A stretch of 64,000 bases of DNA, taken from positions 21,804,217-21,868,216 of the forward strand of contig CM064712.1 in the NCBI GenBank assembly GCA_032717465.1, read 5' to 3'. The DNA is from Coenobita brevimanus. Its lineage: Eukaryota; Arthropoda; Malacostraca; Decapoda; Coenobitidae. Position numbers and translations under genes: made by a program. The notes beneath the pieces were generated by a model, which saw only the letters and a list, made by a program, of their open reading frames with translations, had not been told where the DNA came from and did not search any database. The first letter of the stretch is position 1; each line of letters starts with the position of its first letter. This document shows positions 47,001-60,778 of the stretch, piece after piece.

Positions 47001-50000
47001 CATTCATGCTTCTACTCTTGCCCAAAACTCATCTTTCACTCTTGCCACTCGATCCTCTGTCGGGGCACACACACATACAATTACCTACGCTTGTATAGCT
47101 ACTTTCATCCTCACCCATACAATCCTTGCACCCACTGTTCCATACTCTCTTATATTCTCCTTCCATTTCTTGCTTATCATCAGACATACTCCCTCTCTTG
47201 CCCTCTCATTCTCATTGACTCCCGCACATATACCTAAACCATATTCCCATTCTCTCACCCTATCACCTTCCATTCAGTTTCAGTCAATTCACATATGTCC
47301 ACTTTTGCATCCTCAAGCACCTGAACAATCTCTCTCTCTTTCACTGCATCATTCACTCCTCTCACATTCCATGTTCCCACCCTAAGAATGTCCTTTGTCC
47401 GTTCCTTAGTCATCAAAGTATGGTCCATCCGAACAAGAAGCCTCGGACCAGGGCTGTCCAAAAGACGACGACTAAGGACCGAACAAAGGACATGATACGG
47501 ATGGCGACGTGGAATGTAAGGGGTGCAAATGATGAGGTGAAAGAGAGAGTGATTGTCCAGGTGCTTGAGGGTGCAAAAGTGGATGTATGTGGATTAACTG
47601 AAACTAAATGGCGAGGTGAGAGTGTGAGAGAATAGGAGTATGGATGGGGTATTTGTGCAGGAGTAGGTGGGAATGAGAGGGCAAAAGAAGGAGTGTGTAT
47701 TGTTGTGAGTAATAGATGGAAGGAGAATATAAGAGAGTATGGATCAGTAGGCTCAAGGATTGTGTGGGTAGGATTGAAAGTTGGACAACAAATGTGGGCG
47801 ATTGTTTGCGTGTATGTGCCAACGCAAGATCGTGCAAGCAGAATGAGAGAAGAGTTCTGGACAAATGTGCAAGTGAGCATAGAAAAGTTTGAAAGGAATG
47901 AGAGAGTGTTTTTGATCGGTGATATGAATGGTAAAGTAGGGAATGTGAAGGTGGATGGAATAGTTGGTGAGTGGAGTGTACCTGCTGAGATAGATGAGAA
48001 TGGCAGTACTTTAGTGGACATTTGTGCCAGGAGGGGGTTGGTGATAGCCAATACCCTCTTCAGGCACAAAGTGGTCCACAAGTATATGTGGCGAGTGATG
48101 AGAAGGGTGGGTGGTGAACTGAATAAAAGGAAGGCAATGATTGATTATGCATGTGTGGATGAAAGGATGCGAAGGTGTGTAATGGAGGCAAGAGCTTATA
48201 GAGGTTTGGGAAGTGGACTTTCTGACAACCACTTGGTGGTGGTCAGATTCAAGGTCCAAGTAAAATGGAGAAATAGTGGAAGGAAAGGACGGGAGGGAGG
48301 AGTAGATGGAAGGAAAGTGGAAAGGTTACAAGAGGATGAGAAAAAGACAGAATATAAGAGAGAAATGGAGGAACGATTGGGTAAATATGAACAGGAGTAG
48401 ATGGGGGACGTGGAAGGTGTGTGCAAGATTTCACAAAAGAAATATGTGCAGCATGTGATGTGGTGTGTGGGATGAAGAGAAAACAAAAGGGGGTGCAAGG
48501 AACAGCATGGTGGAATGAAGAGGAGAGACAGGCTGTGGCACAAAAGAAGAAAGCATGTAATGAATGGATGAGAAATAGGGGCGTGGAAGAAGTTGACAGA
48601 CGAAAGAGAGAGTTAAATGTAGAAAAGAAGGAAGAGGTGAAATGATTAGTAAGAGTGAGTAAGAAGAGAGTGGATGAGGAATTTGGAAGGAATTTGAGTG
48701 TAAAGTGGAGGGACTGTAACAAAATGTTCTGGAAAGAAGTAAAGAGAGTTAGACAGGGTGGCAATGAAGTCTGTAGATGAGTGAAAGATAAAATGGTAGA
48801 TTACTAGTGGAGAAGGGAGAAAAAGTGAGCAGATGGAGAGAACACTTTAAGGATTGTTGAACACAGAGATAGAAAGTAGTGCGAGTGTAAGTGGCTGGGG
48901 AATGGCTGGGGGAAGGAGGTAGGTGAGAAGACAGGAAGAAATCAGTAGCATGGAAGTAGTGGAAGCAATGAAGAAAGTCAAAATGGGGAAAGCCCCAGAA
49001 ATTGATGGAGTGTGTGGTGAAATGCTGAAGCATGGGGGAGAGATAGTAGTAGAATGGATGTGGAAGATGAGCAGATTGGCCTGGGAGGAAGGTAGAGTCC
49101 CGGAGGATTGGAAGTCAGGTATAATTATTCCCTTGTACAATCGCCCCCAGGAAGTGATGGCAGAGTTTCAGATTGCTTCGGTCACTCTGCACTTTGTGAA
49201 TACTTGGTAAAACTTCTGTGCCTCCATTACGTCATATAAAAAATATATATATCACTCTAAGAAGTATCTAAAACGAATAACGTGAGGCAGTGATATATTA
49301 GAAGTTAACCGTCAGATACTTCTCCCGATTTGGATGAATGTGTAATGTATTAGTCTGAGCGCAGCATGCACCATAACCCCAGTTCATTGTGTATTTGCTT
49401 TCCAGGATTTCAATACAGATGCTCTAGCTTCGAAGACCAGTTAAAACTCATGTGACTGCAATACGTTACCTTTATTTTCAAATGCTATGGTGATGATACA
49501 GCAACAATAAGCTTGCCGCAACAATGAAGTTTTTTCTTAATTATGATACTCGACCGCATCGGTAGCAGCAAGACCATTCTGCCTTGTTTTCCTTGTCTTC
49601 CCCTCGTTTATAATAATTTGCAACTTTGTTCATAATTAATGCAAAATTATTTCAGATTGGAAGAAGAAATGAGATTTTACCTTTTCTCATACAATAGGCA
49701 GTGAAGAGGACCAAAACATGAGTTTACACTCTTGCACTGCAAAAAACATATACTTTTTGCTCAGTCCCTAGTATCCTATTAAAACAAACTTCTGTGTCCA
49801 GCTAAACTGAAAACGCTGATACGAAAGTTTTGAACTCAGTTATTTGTTTATGAACATCTGCATTCTCTTTCTCCTGTAAAATGTTTAGACACTGAGGATA
49901 CTAGGCTATGACAAGTTTGTCTTTCTCCAAGGAGCTCCGCCTCGCGACAAATTTTCGAGGTTTTCCTTATTTTTTATTCATTGATAGTCCTCTCTCCCTA

Positions 50001-51312
50001 CATATCAAGTGGGTTGGTGGAGGGTTAGTGCCCCTCCCTGTAAAACAAATAACTCAGAGTCAAATGGCCACCCCGTACGGGATTATGGCGTCTGGCAATA
50101 GATAGATAGATAGATAGTCCTCTGGCTTATCTTGAAAAATCAAGATAATTTTCTTAATGAAAAACTGGCCTTATACAGTGTAATAACTACATGTCTGTGA
50201 GTAAAGGCTGTTTCCTTCCGTGCATATTGATCGAACTATTTAATATAGCTTACTAACTTACGCCGCATTCCCACTTTCTGTCGTCGTCCATGAATACAAA
50301 AAAATCGGAAATGACTAAATTATTCCTTAGTGTTGTAACGGATATTATTATATAAATAATAATGACTGATTTTAATTAATTATTAAACTGCTTTTCTTTT
50401 TAGTATTACGCTACTAAAAAATTACTGCGTTTTACCATAGTAGATATGAACTCCGTAAATTGTTCCTGACTGTCCCTGAGCGATACTTCTGAAAATTCAA
50501 TTAGTTCCGTTTAGGATTTTTTTATTATCGTAATAAACGAACTGCTTACTGTAGTTTTGAAATATACCGGTACATTTTTCATTTATTTGTTGTTTTCTGT
50601 AACAGTTTTACAGAATAGGTATCACCTTGTAAAGATATAAGGACGAACATGTAGCTTACATTATCGATGACCGAAAACTTCTGGATACTCTTCCGTCACT
50701 TCTTAGGCTGACTGTACAAGGGGAAAGGGGAAAAAGAAGTGTGTGGTAATCATAGGGTCATTTGTCTTCTCAGTGTAATAGGAAAAGTATATGGTAAGAC
50801 ACTTATCGACAGAGTAAGGGAAATAACAGAGGAATTAGTTGGAGAAGAACAGAGAGGTTTTAGGAAGAGCAGAGGTTGTGTAGATCAGATATTCATTCTT
50901 AGATCTTCAGTGGAAAAGTTTCAAGAGAAGGGAAAGAAACTGTATGCGGCCTTCATGGATTTGGAGAAAGCATATGTCAGGGTGGATAGACAAGGACTGG
51001 AAAGTATTAAGAATATATGGAGTAGATGGGAAGTTGATGAAGACCGTGAAGAATATGTATGAGGGTGCTAAGGCAGTAGTGCGTGTGGGCAGTGAACTGA
51101 GTGAATTTATCTATTTGAAGGTTGGGTTGAAACAGGGATGTGTCACGTCTTCATGGTTGTTCAATCTGTACATGGATGGGCTTTAGGGTTGCCATATCTG
51201 AAATGTCAAAATACCGGACGCCTCCGCTGAAACCCATGCTACCCCCCCCCCCAAACACACACTTTGGGCCTTTGACGTTATGAAATTTGGATATAATATA
51301 ATATTATACTAC

Positions 51313-51384
<72 letters not shown>

Positions 51385-54300
51385 CACACACACCCACACC
51401 AGTACTGCTGTACTGTATCACAATCTTTAATCGTTTTACAATATAATGAAAAACAGGCAAAGTACAGAATTGGCTAGATTATGACTGAAAAATGCTAAAG
51501 CGCCTTTAATGCAGGATAAGATCATAAGAATAACAAATGCTACAGTGTAAAAATGAAACACTAAGCCAATAGTTGTTTTGTGTTTTTACCATGTATTTTA
51601 TGGCTGTAAGAGCACCATGGAAAAAAAAAAAAAAAAAAAAAAAAGCTCGTGGCTGAACAACAGGAAAAGGCGGGACATTTCAGCAGCTGCTAGCACTAAA
51701 CCAGCCAAGTTGGCAACACTTAACAGCTGACGAAAACAAGGAGAGTCTCTCTCTCTCTCTCTCTCTCTCTCTGGGGGCGCGGTAGCACAGTGGTAGCGCG
51801 CTGAGCTTGTGATCGAGAGGTCGCAAGTTCGAGCCTCGCCCGGGCTACAGTTGCCGGGAGGGGTAGCGCCCTCCTGTTTCCCAGCGGGGCTATATGGCCT
51901 TAGTTGCCTAGCTCGGGGAATTCATTTCTCCATTTCTCCCTCTCTCTCTCGTCATAAGAGTGTAATGGTATATTTTTTGAAAAAAAAAAAAAAATGATTG
52001 AAGCTGAACTTTCAGACTTCTGGAGAATTTTTAAAATTCCTCCCGGACGAAGATTTTGACACCTAAATGCCGGACAGGGGACGTATGGCAACCCTAATGG
52101 GGTTATAAAAGAGGTACAAGGTAGGGCAGTGGATGTTGGAGTGTAGTGCCACAAATTTAGTATTCATGTATGTGTTTAGAGGTACTGTAATTTCTAAGTT
52201 AGATAGGGTGTAATCTGAATACTAGTCTATAAATTCCTGTCCTAAGTAGTAATTCATATGTTAATGATTGATGTAGGGTTAACTTTATTTCTATATGTAT
52301 ACATCTCTGTATCTATTCATGGGTGATGAAATTGTGAGTGTTGAGCTATGGGAAATTCCTCCGTCTGGTAGAGTAATGAATCACAGATGCGTGCTGCCTT
52401 TCTCCTTGTTTGTGCGTCGTTGTAGGGCGCCAAGTTTAAACCTTAAACAGAGTAATGATGGGTATACAATTCTTTCTGTATCCTAGTTGTGAAATGCTTA
52501 CTAATGAAGCTGCTAGAACCCAAATATGTAAGATTAATAGTCAAAAAGGCCAAAATAATGTCATTTGTGAGGATCTAATAGTCCCGCTTGCCTTAGCCGT
52601 CACTAGATGACATAAGCTACCCTAAACTCAAGGCGGGATAGTGGTAAGTTCAGTATTTAAATTAAGTAAGGATTGAATCCCAAATTTTCCCCAATTCAAT
52701 CAAAAGTCCTAACGTCATGTGTACACTACTATATAAATAGTGAAGAGAATTAAAGCCCACCATATTGCAAAAACACAATCTCATTTGATCTAGCAGTGGC
52801 CTCCCTTGGTGCCCGACAATGCTACACTCGCTGCTCAGACATCGTTTATAACAGACGTTGGTTCAGGTGAGCTGTCCACATTCCTCCTTTCCCCCCTCCT
52901 TTTTCTTGTTTAATCCTTACTTGGCGTGAACCATATGAAGTAATGTTGTTAAAAGCTTAACGTAGACACTGCTGCTCAGACATCGTGTGTAATAGACGTT
53001 GGTTCAGTCCCCAGACACCGTGACGTCGGAGTGTGCACGAGGCCATCTAGTGGTATTGCCCACAGACTCGTCTTACATACACACTTACACTACCCATGAA
53101 TTATTTTATAAACTGAATGTAGTAGAAATGGTTTTATTGATCTATCAGGTGAACTTTTTTTTTTGTAGATAAGGAATAGAAATTTGAAAAGTGATGTGAT
53201 CATGTAACGGAAAGGCGAAATTCAAACTTATTAACCGTTTTCTTTCTCTTATATTATGTTAGATAATTAGGAGCGTTGAAGGGAACTTAGTGGTTGTGAG
53301 CAAAAATGTGATTTTGAGTTGTTCCTCGAGGCTAAACAAGCCCGAGTGATTATGTATTCTTGGTGATTATGCATTAATGATGATTATGAACTATTAATAA
53401 TTATGAATTGATAGTGTTTGTGAATTATAGTGAATTGCATGATGAGGTTATACTACACGGACGAAATAGAACACGAGTGATTATTTTTCTTGGGTCGAGG
53501 CTATGCCAGCTCGAAAAGACAACCCAAACCCATAAATGTCCCAGTCTTGAGGCTATTGACGAACCCAAGAATAACCGACATTAAAGAGTGAGGTATGATG
53601 TCCTCAGAAACCACTTGAATATTCCAATTGTTTCGCTTGGTGATAATATTGTATGATGGTCGCCCAAACCTTGGTTTTAATTTATAACCCTTTTCCATAT
53701 GACTAAAGGTCATGTAATTAAAAATGTCTGTTGAAAGCCAGTATAGAATTATTAAAGTAGAGTAAAGTATAGGTCATTTTTTTTTTTTTTTTTATACCCA
53801 ATCAAGGGAATTATGTCCTCTCATGCCTAACTCACTCCCCTTCCAATTCAAGATTCCTCCGCTTTGGGAACGACGACCACGCGTGGTACTGACTTAATCT
53901 CGACTCGGCCAAAAACTACAAACGCTACCAAAACTATCTTAAATAATTAACCTTGATCATACCAAGTCAAAACACCACCCCTCCCCCTTCTGTTTTACTG
54001 AAGTGAATTTTCTATCAATCACGGAGGGGAGACTAAGTCGCGTACCATTTGTATTATCAATGGGTAAGTTGAACAGAACCAATAACCGGTGGGAGATTAA
54101 ATAACTGGCGTCACACTGATGAACAATAGTGGTGGGATTGAAAATCCTGTCATTACAGGAGTGGCCCTAATGAGAGAGGGCAGTGATTGGAAACTCCCTG
54201 TACTGTTCTTTGCAGATGATACTGTGTTGTTCAGTGAAGACGAAGGGGAGCTGCAAGGCTTGGTGGAGGAGTTCAGGAGAGTGTGTAAGAAACAGAATCT

Positions 54301-55994
54301 AAAGGTGAATGTAGGGTAGAGTAAAGTTACGGTCTTCGAGAGAAATGCAGTCAGTGAATGTATAGTGAGGCTGGATGAGGAGGAAATGGAAAATGTGAGT
54401 ACGTTTAAGTACTTGAGTAGTGTGAAGAGTAAGGATGGAAATTTGGAGGGCGAAGTGCTTGAAAGGGTACAGCAAGGAAGAGAGGTTGCTGGTTCCTTGA
54501 AAGTAGTGATAAGAAACAAGAAAGTGAGCATGGAAGTGAAAAAGTTACTACATGACAGTATTGTGATACCAACTCTAACGTATGGAAGTGAAGCTTGGAC
54601 GTTGTTGGAAGGACACAAGTCAAGAGTGACAGCAATGGAAAAAAGTTATTTGAAAGGAGAATGTTGAGTCACATGGAGAGACAAGCTGACAAATGAGGAT
54701 GTCAAGGAGCGTTGTGGTGTGGATGGGGATGTGATAGGAATCGTTACGAGAAACACGCTGAGTTTTTTTGGCCATGTGGAGAGGATGGAGGATGAGAGAC
54801 TGACGAGGAGAGTGTATGTGAGTGAGGTTGAGGGGGAGAGGGGGAGAAGGAGGCCAAGGATGAGATGGAGGGATGGAGTGGAGAGGTATATGAGAGAGGG
54901 GGTGTGTGAGTTGGGAGCAGGGCAGTGAAATGGCGGAGGACAGGGCGACGTGGAGGCGATTTGATTGTGGCCACCCCGTATGGGATTACGAAGTCTGGCA
55001 ATAGATAGATAGATAGATGTGACCCTGACAGATGCAAGGGTAAATTAGAGAGCATGTCACCCTGATAGAAGCAAGGATAAATTAGAGAGCATGTCACCCT
55101 GATAGACACAAGGGTAAATTAGATAGCATGTCACCCTGATAGAAGCAAGGGTAAATTAGAGAGCATGTCACCCTGATAGAAGAAAAGGTAAATTAGAGAG
55201 CATATCACCCTGATAGAAGCAAGGATAAATTAGAGAGCATGTCACCCTGATAGACACAAGGATAAATTAGATAGCATGTCACCCTGATAGAAGAAAAGGT
55301 AAATTAGAGAGCATGTCACCCTGATAGAAGAAAAGGTAAATTAGAGAGCATGTCACCCTGATAGAAGCAAGGATAAATTAGAGAGCATGTCACCCTGATG
55401 GAAGCAAGGATAAATTAGAGAGCATGTCACACTAATGGAAGCAAGGGTAAATTAGAGAGCATGTCACCCTGATAGAAGATAAGATAAATTAGAGAGCACG
55501 TCACCCTGATAGAAGCAAGGGTAAATTAGAGAGCATGTCACCCTGATAGAAGATAAGGTAAATTACAGAGCTTGTCACCCTGATAGAAGCAAGGGTAAAT
55601 TAGAGAGCATGTCACCCTGATAGAAGATAAGGTAAATTAGAGAGCATGTCACCTGGAGTTCAGGAGTACTATAATCTCTATACTACAGTCTGTGTACTCT
55701 GTACTGTATTTGTGTACAGTAACCTCTGTACTATAACAAATCACTGTAATGTAATCTCTGTACTGTAATATCTGTTCTATAACCTCTGTACTGTATTCTC
55801 TACTTACTTTGTCCTCTCATCACTCCCCTGGCAAGCTTCTCGAGTGATCCTTGATAGTTTCCACCCTTGACCACACGTAAGAAGTGGTAGAAGGATACCA
55901 CCATGTCCTTGGGGTTCCTGGCCACGTAGACTACCTGTAACATCAATACCATCGTCAATCCATCTTCATCCTCAATCATCATAATTATCATCAA

Positions 55995-56027
<33 letters not shown>

Positions 56028-56645
56028 GTCTTCATCCTTCTCTTCCCCTCCTTCTTGTCCAAGCCATTGCTATTATTAAACTTTCCACATCCCTATGGGA
56101 AGTTTTCTTGTTTTTTTCAGTATTATTATTATTCAAGGGAAGATCTAAGTCGCTGTCATTCGCATACCGTTAGAGTTACAGCCTTTATTTTGTACCATAT
56201 TATAGTACTGGTTGGCCGCTTCATCTGATCAGATATCATCCTGATCCTTCCAGTGGAACCCGGATAGGATCAGGGGAAAAAAAAAAAAGTGAACCTAAAA
56301 CTAAAGAACCACATAAGTTAAAGGGGCTGAAATTTTTAATGGCTTATACATTTGACACGGCTAGAACACAGTGCTTAATATAGTCCAGTTCAGATCATTA
56401 TTCTGCAGATCGCCTATGGTCCAAATTTTTGACTACCCCGGAGGACAGAGAAATGACCTGATTTTACATGAAAGAATAAAGCTACAACCACCAAACTTGG
56501 TGGACTTATAGATCTTGATGACCTAAGGTGATGTGCACCTTGACCGCAAGATCCCATTAAAGCTCAGCTTCTTGTAGACAATGTCTGAGGAAAGTTTTTC
56601 TTTATCAAAATTGTCCTTGGACAATTTTCCAATGCTGTAGTTATG

Positions 56646-56681
<36 letters not shown>

Positions 56682-56770
56682 GTCGTTGTTGTTGTTGTTG
56701 TTGTTGTTGCTATTGGTTTCATCATCATTGTATTCATTACACCCTTACGATCGAGTGTATTTTACTGCTC

Positions 56771-56822
<52 letters not shown>

Positions 56823-59800
56823 CAGTATAATTCTAACAGTTTTTAATTTATGTGAACATACAGTAATTTAGTGCAATGGTTGAGGATAAGCAGTGGTGCT
56901 GACCTGTTGCTTTATAGAACAATAGTACAAAGGCCAAGGATAAAGAGCAAGGTCAAGTAATAAGCTTCACTCCGATAAAGCTAATGTTGTTGGAAGGACT
57001 AAGAGACAGGTAGAAATGGATGTGTTAGCTTTGAGTGAAACGAAGATGAAGGGGAAGGGTGAGTCTATGTTTGGAAGTATGAATGGAGGATTGTCAGGTG
57101 TTGTAGAGGAAGGGCAAGAGAAGGTGTGGCCTTGTTAGTGAGTCCGGAAGTACTGCAGTGTGTGACTGAATGGAAGGAGGTGTCATCGAGACTGATGTGG
57201 GTGAAAGCGAAATTTGAATGTGAGTTGTGGGTGTTTGTGAGTGCATATGGGCCTGGTAGTGAAAGGAATGAGGAAGAGAGGGAGTCTTTCTGGAATGATG
57301 TTGGTGAGTGTCTGCAGAGTTTTGGAGCGAATGTGAATGTGGTAATGATGGGAGATCTCAATGCTAGAGTGGGAAATGTAGCAGTTGAAGGTGTAGTTGG
57401 TATGCATGGAGTGCCTGGAAGAAATGAAAATGAGGAACGAATGATAGGGATGTGCGTTGAGCGAGAAATGGTGATTGGAAATACGCTGTTTGAGAAGAAA
57501 GATATTTATAGGTATACATGGGTGAGACAGGAGGGTGGAAGGGTTGTTGATAGAGCTTTGATGGACTATGTGGCTGTGTCCAGGAATGTAATAGGATGAT
57601 TGTTGGATGTGAGAGTTCTGAGACAGGAGGGTGGAGGTATGTCTGACAACTATGTGGTGGAGGGAAAGTTAAGAGTAGGTAAGAGATGGGTGAGAGCTAG
57701 GAGGGTTAGGTATGGCAGGGAGGTTTGGAAAGTGAGTGAGTTGGATAAAAGAGAGAAAATGATAGGGTATCAGGAGAAATTGAAAGATGAGTGGAACACA
57801 ATGAATGATCAGGAAAATGGCATTGTGGAGGAGGAATGGCAGTAGTTTAAGAGTGCTGTGGTGGGGCATGCAGAAGAGGTGTGTGGTGTGAGACGTGTGG
57901 GTGGTGGTGTAAGAAAAGGAAGTGAATGGTGGTGCAAGGAAGTATGTATGGCTGTGGCTGAGAAGAGACGTATATATGAAGTGTGGCTGCAAAGGAAGGA
58001 TGAGGTGTCATATGAGAGGTATAAGGAAAAGAGGAATAGGGCGAAAGGGCTGTGCGTGATGCTAAAGTGGCAGCAGATGAGAGGTGGGGCAGGCAGCTGA
58101 CTGAGAATTATCAACAAAATAAGAAAATGTTTTAGAAGGAGGTGAAAAGGGTGCGAAAGGGAGAGTCTAGGAAGGAAGAAGGAGTAAAAGCAGAGGATGG
58201 AAGGATGTTAATTGAGATGGATGCAGTAAGGAAGAGATGGGCAGAGTATTTTGAAAGATTGTTAAATGTAGAGGAGGAAAGGGTGGCTGAGATTGTGGCA
58301 GATGGAAGGGTGCAAGGAATAAATGTGTTGGGAGAGTTGAATGATTCTTTGATCTCGAAGGAGGAAGTGGAGAAGGCAGTAAAGGAGATGAAAGGAGGGA
58401 AAGCTGCCGGTATGGATGGGTGTGCTGTGGGAAGCCTGAACGGTGGTGGAGTGACTATTGTTGACTGGTTAGTAAGATTGTTGAATGTGTGCTTTGTGAA
58501 AAGTATGGTTTCAATTGACTGGGCAAGTGCTTGTGTGGTCCCGTTGTATAAAGGCAAGGGTGATAAATATGAATGTTCTAGCTTTAGGGGTATAAGTCTC
58601 TTGAGTGTTGTAAGGTGTATGGTAGAGTGTTAATTATGAGAGTTAGAGAGGGTACAGAGGGAGTGATTGGTGATGAGCAGTGTGGCTTTAGGAGAGGGAG
58701 AGGATGCGTGGATTAGGTGTGCACTGTGAGACAAGTGTGTGAAAAGTATTTAGCGAAAGGCAAGGATGTGTTTTGGGCATTCATGGATTTAGAGAAAGCG
58801 TATGATAAAATTGATAGGGAGGCTTTGTAGATTCTTTTAAGATTGGATGGACTTGATGGTAGGTTACTAAAAGGGGTGAAGAGTTTGTATGTAAACAGTA
58901 GAGCGTGTGTAAGAGTGGGAAATGCAGTGACTGATTGATTTCCTGTGAGAGTGGGGCTGCGACAGGGATGTGTGATGTCGCCTTGGTTGTTTAATATTTA
59001 TATGGATGGTGCTGTAAGGGAGGTGAATGCAAGAGTTTTAGGTGGAGGTCTGAGTCTGGTGAATACTGATGGTGGAGAGTGGAATCTGAAGCAGCTGCTG
59101 TTTGCAGATGATACTGCACTTGTGGCCGATTCAGAGGAGAGATTGAGAGTGTTGGTAGAGGAGTTTGGAAGGGTGAGTGAAAGGAGGAAATTGAAAGTAA
59201 ATGAGAATAAGAGTAAAGTGATGAAGTGTACGAGGTTGGTAGATGGTAGGAGGATGAATATAGTTTTAAATGGTGAGTTGCTTGAGGAGGTAGAGTGCTT
59301 TAAATATTTAGGGTCACATGTTGCTGTGGATGGAGGAATAGATGCAGAAGTGAAGTTTAGAATGAATGAAGGAGGAAAGGTGCTGGGAGTAATGAAAAAG
59401 ATGTTTAGATGTTGTTCACTTAGAATGGATGTAAAGAGAAGGCTGTATGAGGGTGTTGTGGTACCGACTGCGTTATATGAGGCTGAAACATGGAATATGG
59501 GTGTAGTAGAGAGGAAAAGTTTGAATGTAATGGAGATGAGGTGTCTGAGGAGTATGTGTGGAGTGACGCATATGGATCGAGTGAGAAATGATGAAGTGCG
59601 AAGGAGAACTGGAGTTGTTCGGGAGATGGCTGGTAGAGTTGAGCAGAGAGTGTTGCGATGGTTTGGGCATATGGAGAGAATGGATAATGAGCGATTGGTG
59701 AAAAAGATAACTAGATCTGATGTGAGAGGTGTAAGGGTGAGAGGGAGACCACAAATAGGATGGATGGACAGCGTGAAGAGAGCGTTGGATGTGAGAGGGA

Positions 59801-60713
59801 TGTCTGTTGAGCAAGGAAGAGTGGCTGTGCATAGCAGAAATAAATGGAAAGAAATTGTGAATGAATAAATGATGACGCAGCCCTGAGGGGATATTCTCCC
59901 GCATTTGGTCTGATCAGCTAGTCAGGTCAAGTGCAGGTAAGGGGATGGGTCTATTATGATGTGGCAGGGGTAAACCAGCTCTGCTGTCGGGCCCAGCTGC
60001 AGATGTCACTGATTGCACTGCGCAATTGACCTTTGTGCCATGTGGTGCGGAGAGGATCTGTCCCTTCTCCCCTTTGGGGCTAAGATGCGAATGAATGTGT
60101 CTGAATGGATGAGTAAATGGGGAGTGTGTCGTCCTGTCTCGGCTACCTCCCTTTCCGTGGGGGAAGCAGCCTAGGTATATAGATAGATAGATATTTTAAG
60201 AACAAAAAAGTTAGTCACAGAATAAAATTATATATCTTAACCTAACCTGACCTAACTTAACCCGGCTCTATTACTCAAACATTTTATTCAATTTCGGCCG
60301 AATTTGGTGGAATGAATAAGGGTCAGCCAAGAATGAAATTATTCGATTTTGAGACAACAGGTCATAGGGAAAGGACAGAGGGGAAGGTCAACGCAGACAG
60401 GTTAGAAACGACTTGGCGAGAAGGTTGAGGGTTAGGGAAAAAATAATTATTCGATTTTCAAGAATAATCAGGCATCGGTCAGGGTCACAAAGCACGGTCA
60501 AAATTTACGACTGAAGGATGCAGGTGTGTTTACTCTCTGTGTGCTCTTCGTAACACCTCTCCCTTGGCGACTTATTTTACATATTACACCTTCACGTTCC
60601 CTTGTACGTTATCTGTATTGTTTATAGTTCCACACAATTAGCGTCATTAGTATAGATGACAGGGAGGTGTAATGTGAAGAATATCAGTGGCTAACAGTGA
60701 GACCCTTTCACTT

Positions 60714-60778
<65 letters not shown>

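Larger units (their letters stand above)
51184..52096. mobile_element. hAT-like non-autonomous element, 913 bp
   Basis: Terminal repeats TAGGGTTGCCATA (51184) and its reverse complement ending at 52096, with inner similarity around TGTCAAAAT and CCGGACG. The 8-bp flanks are ATGGGCTT and ATGGGGTT, one mismatch apart. An 8-bp target and a TAGGG-type end fit hAT. There is no coding region; the interior holds (TA)n, an A run, (TC)n and a tRNA-derived SINE. Confidence 0.8.
47467..55018 (+). mobile_element. RTE family 1 copy E, near full length, split by three insertions
   Basis: Pieces: 47467-49140, 50713-51183, 52097-52141 and 54158-55018, sum about 3.05 kb, equal to copy D. Piece 1 has the endonuclease ([47 protein letters not shown]) and RT start. 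Piece 2 has [16 protein letters not shown] and [10 protein letters not shown]. Piece 3 spans about 15 codons. Piece 4 has [29 protein letters not shown] and the GATA tail. Each gap is bounded by a short direct repeat, and each junction rejoins in frame ([26 protein letters not shown]). Some stops are also present in the pieces. Confidence 0.92.
42054..55807 (-). other. Sulfotransferase intron 4 (13.75 kb)
   Basis: The largest intron. It contains an (ATAC)n microsatellite, a 37-bp minisatellite split in two, two RTE copies joined head to head, and three DNA or LTR-like insertions inside one of them. From 42330 to 43730 only a T run (42370-42382) and a G-rich patch (42655-42715) were noticed. 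Confidence 0.85.

Noticed and set aside
51773..51850. Functional tRNA gene
   Set aside because: A and B boxes are present but the sequence continues into a SINE body and A tail and no clean cloverleaf with an acceptor stem was found.
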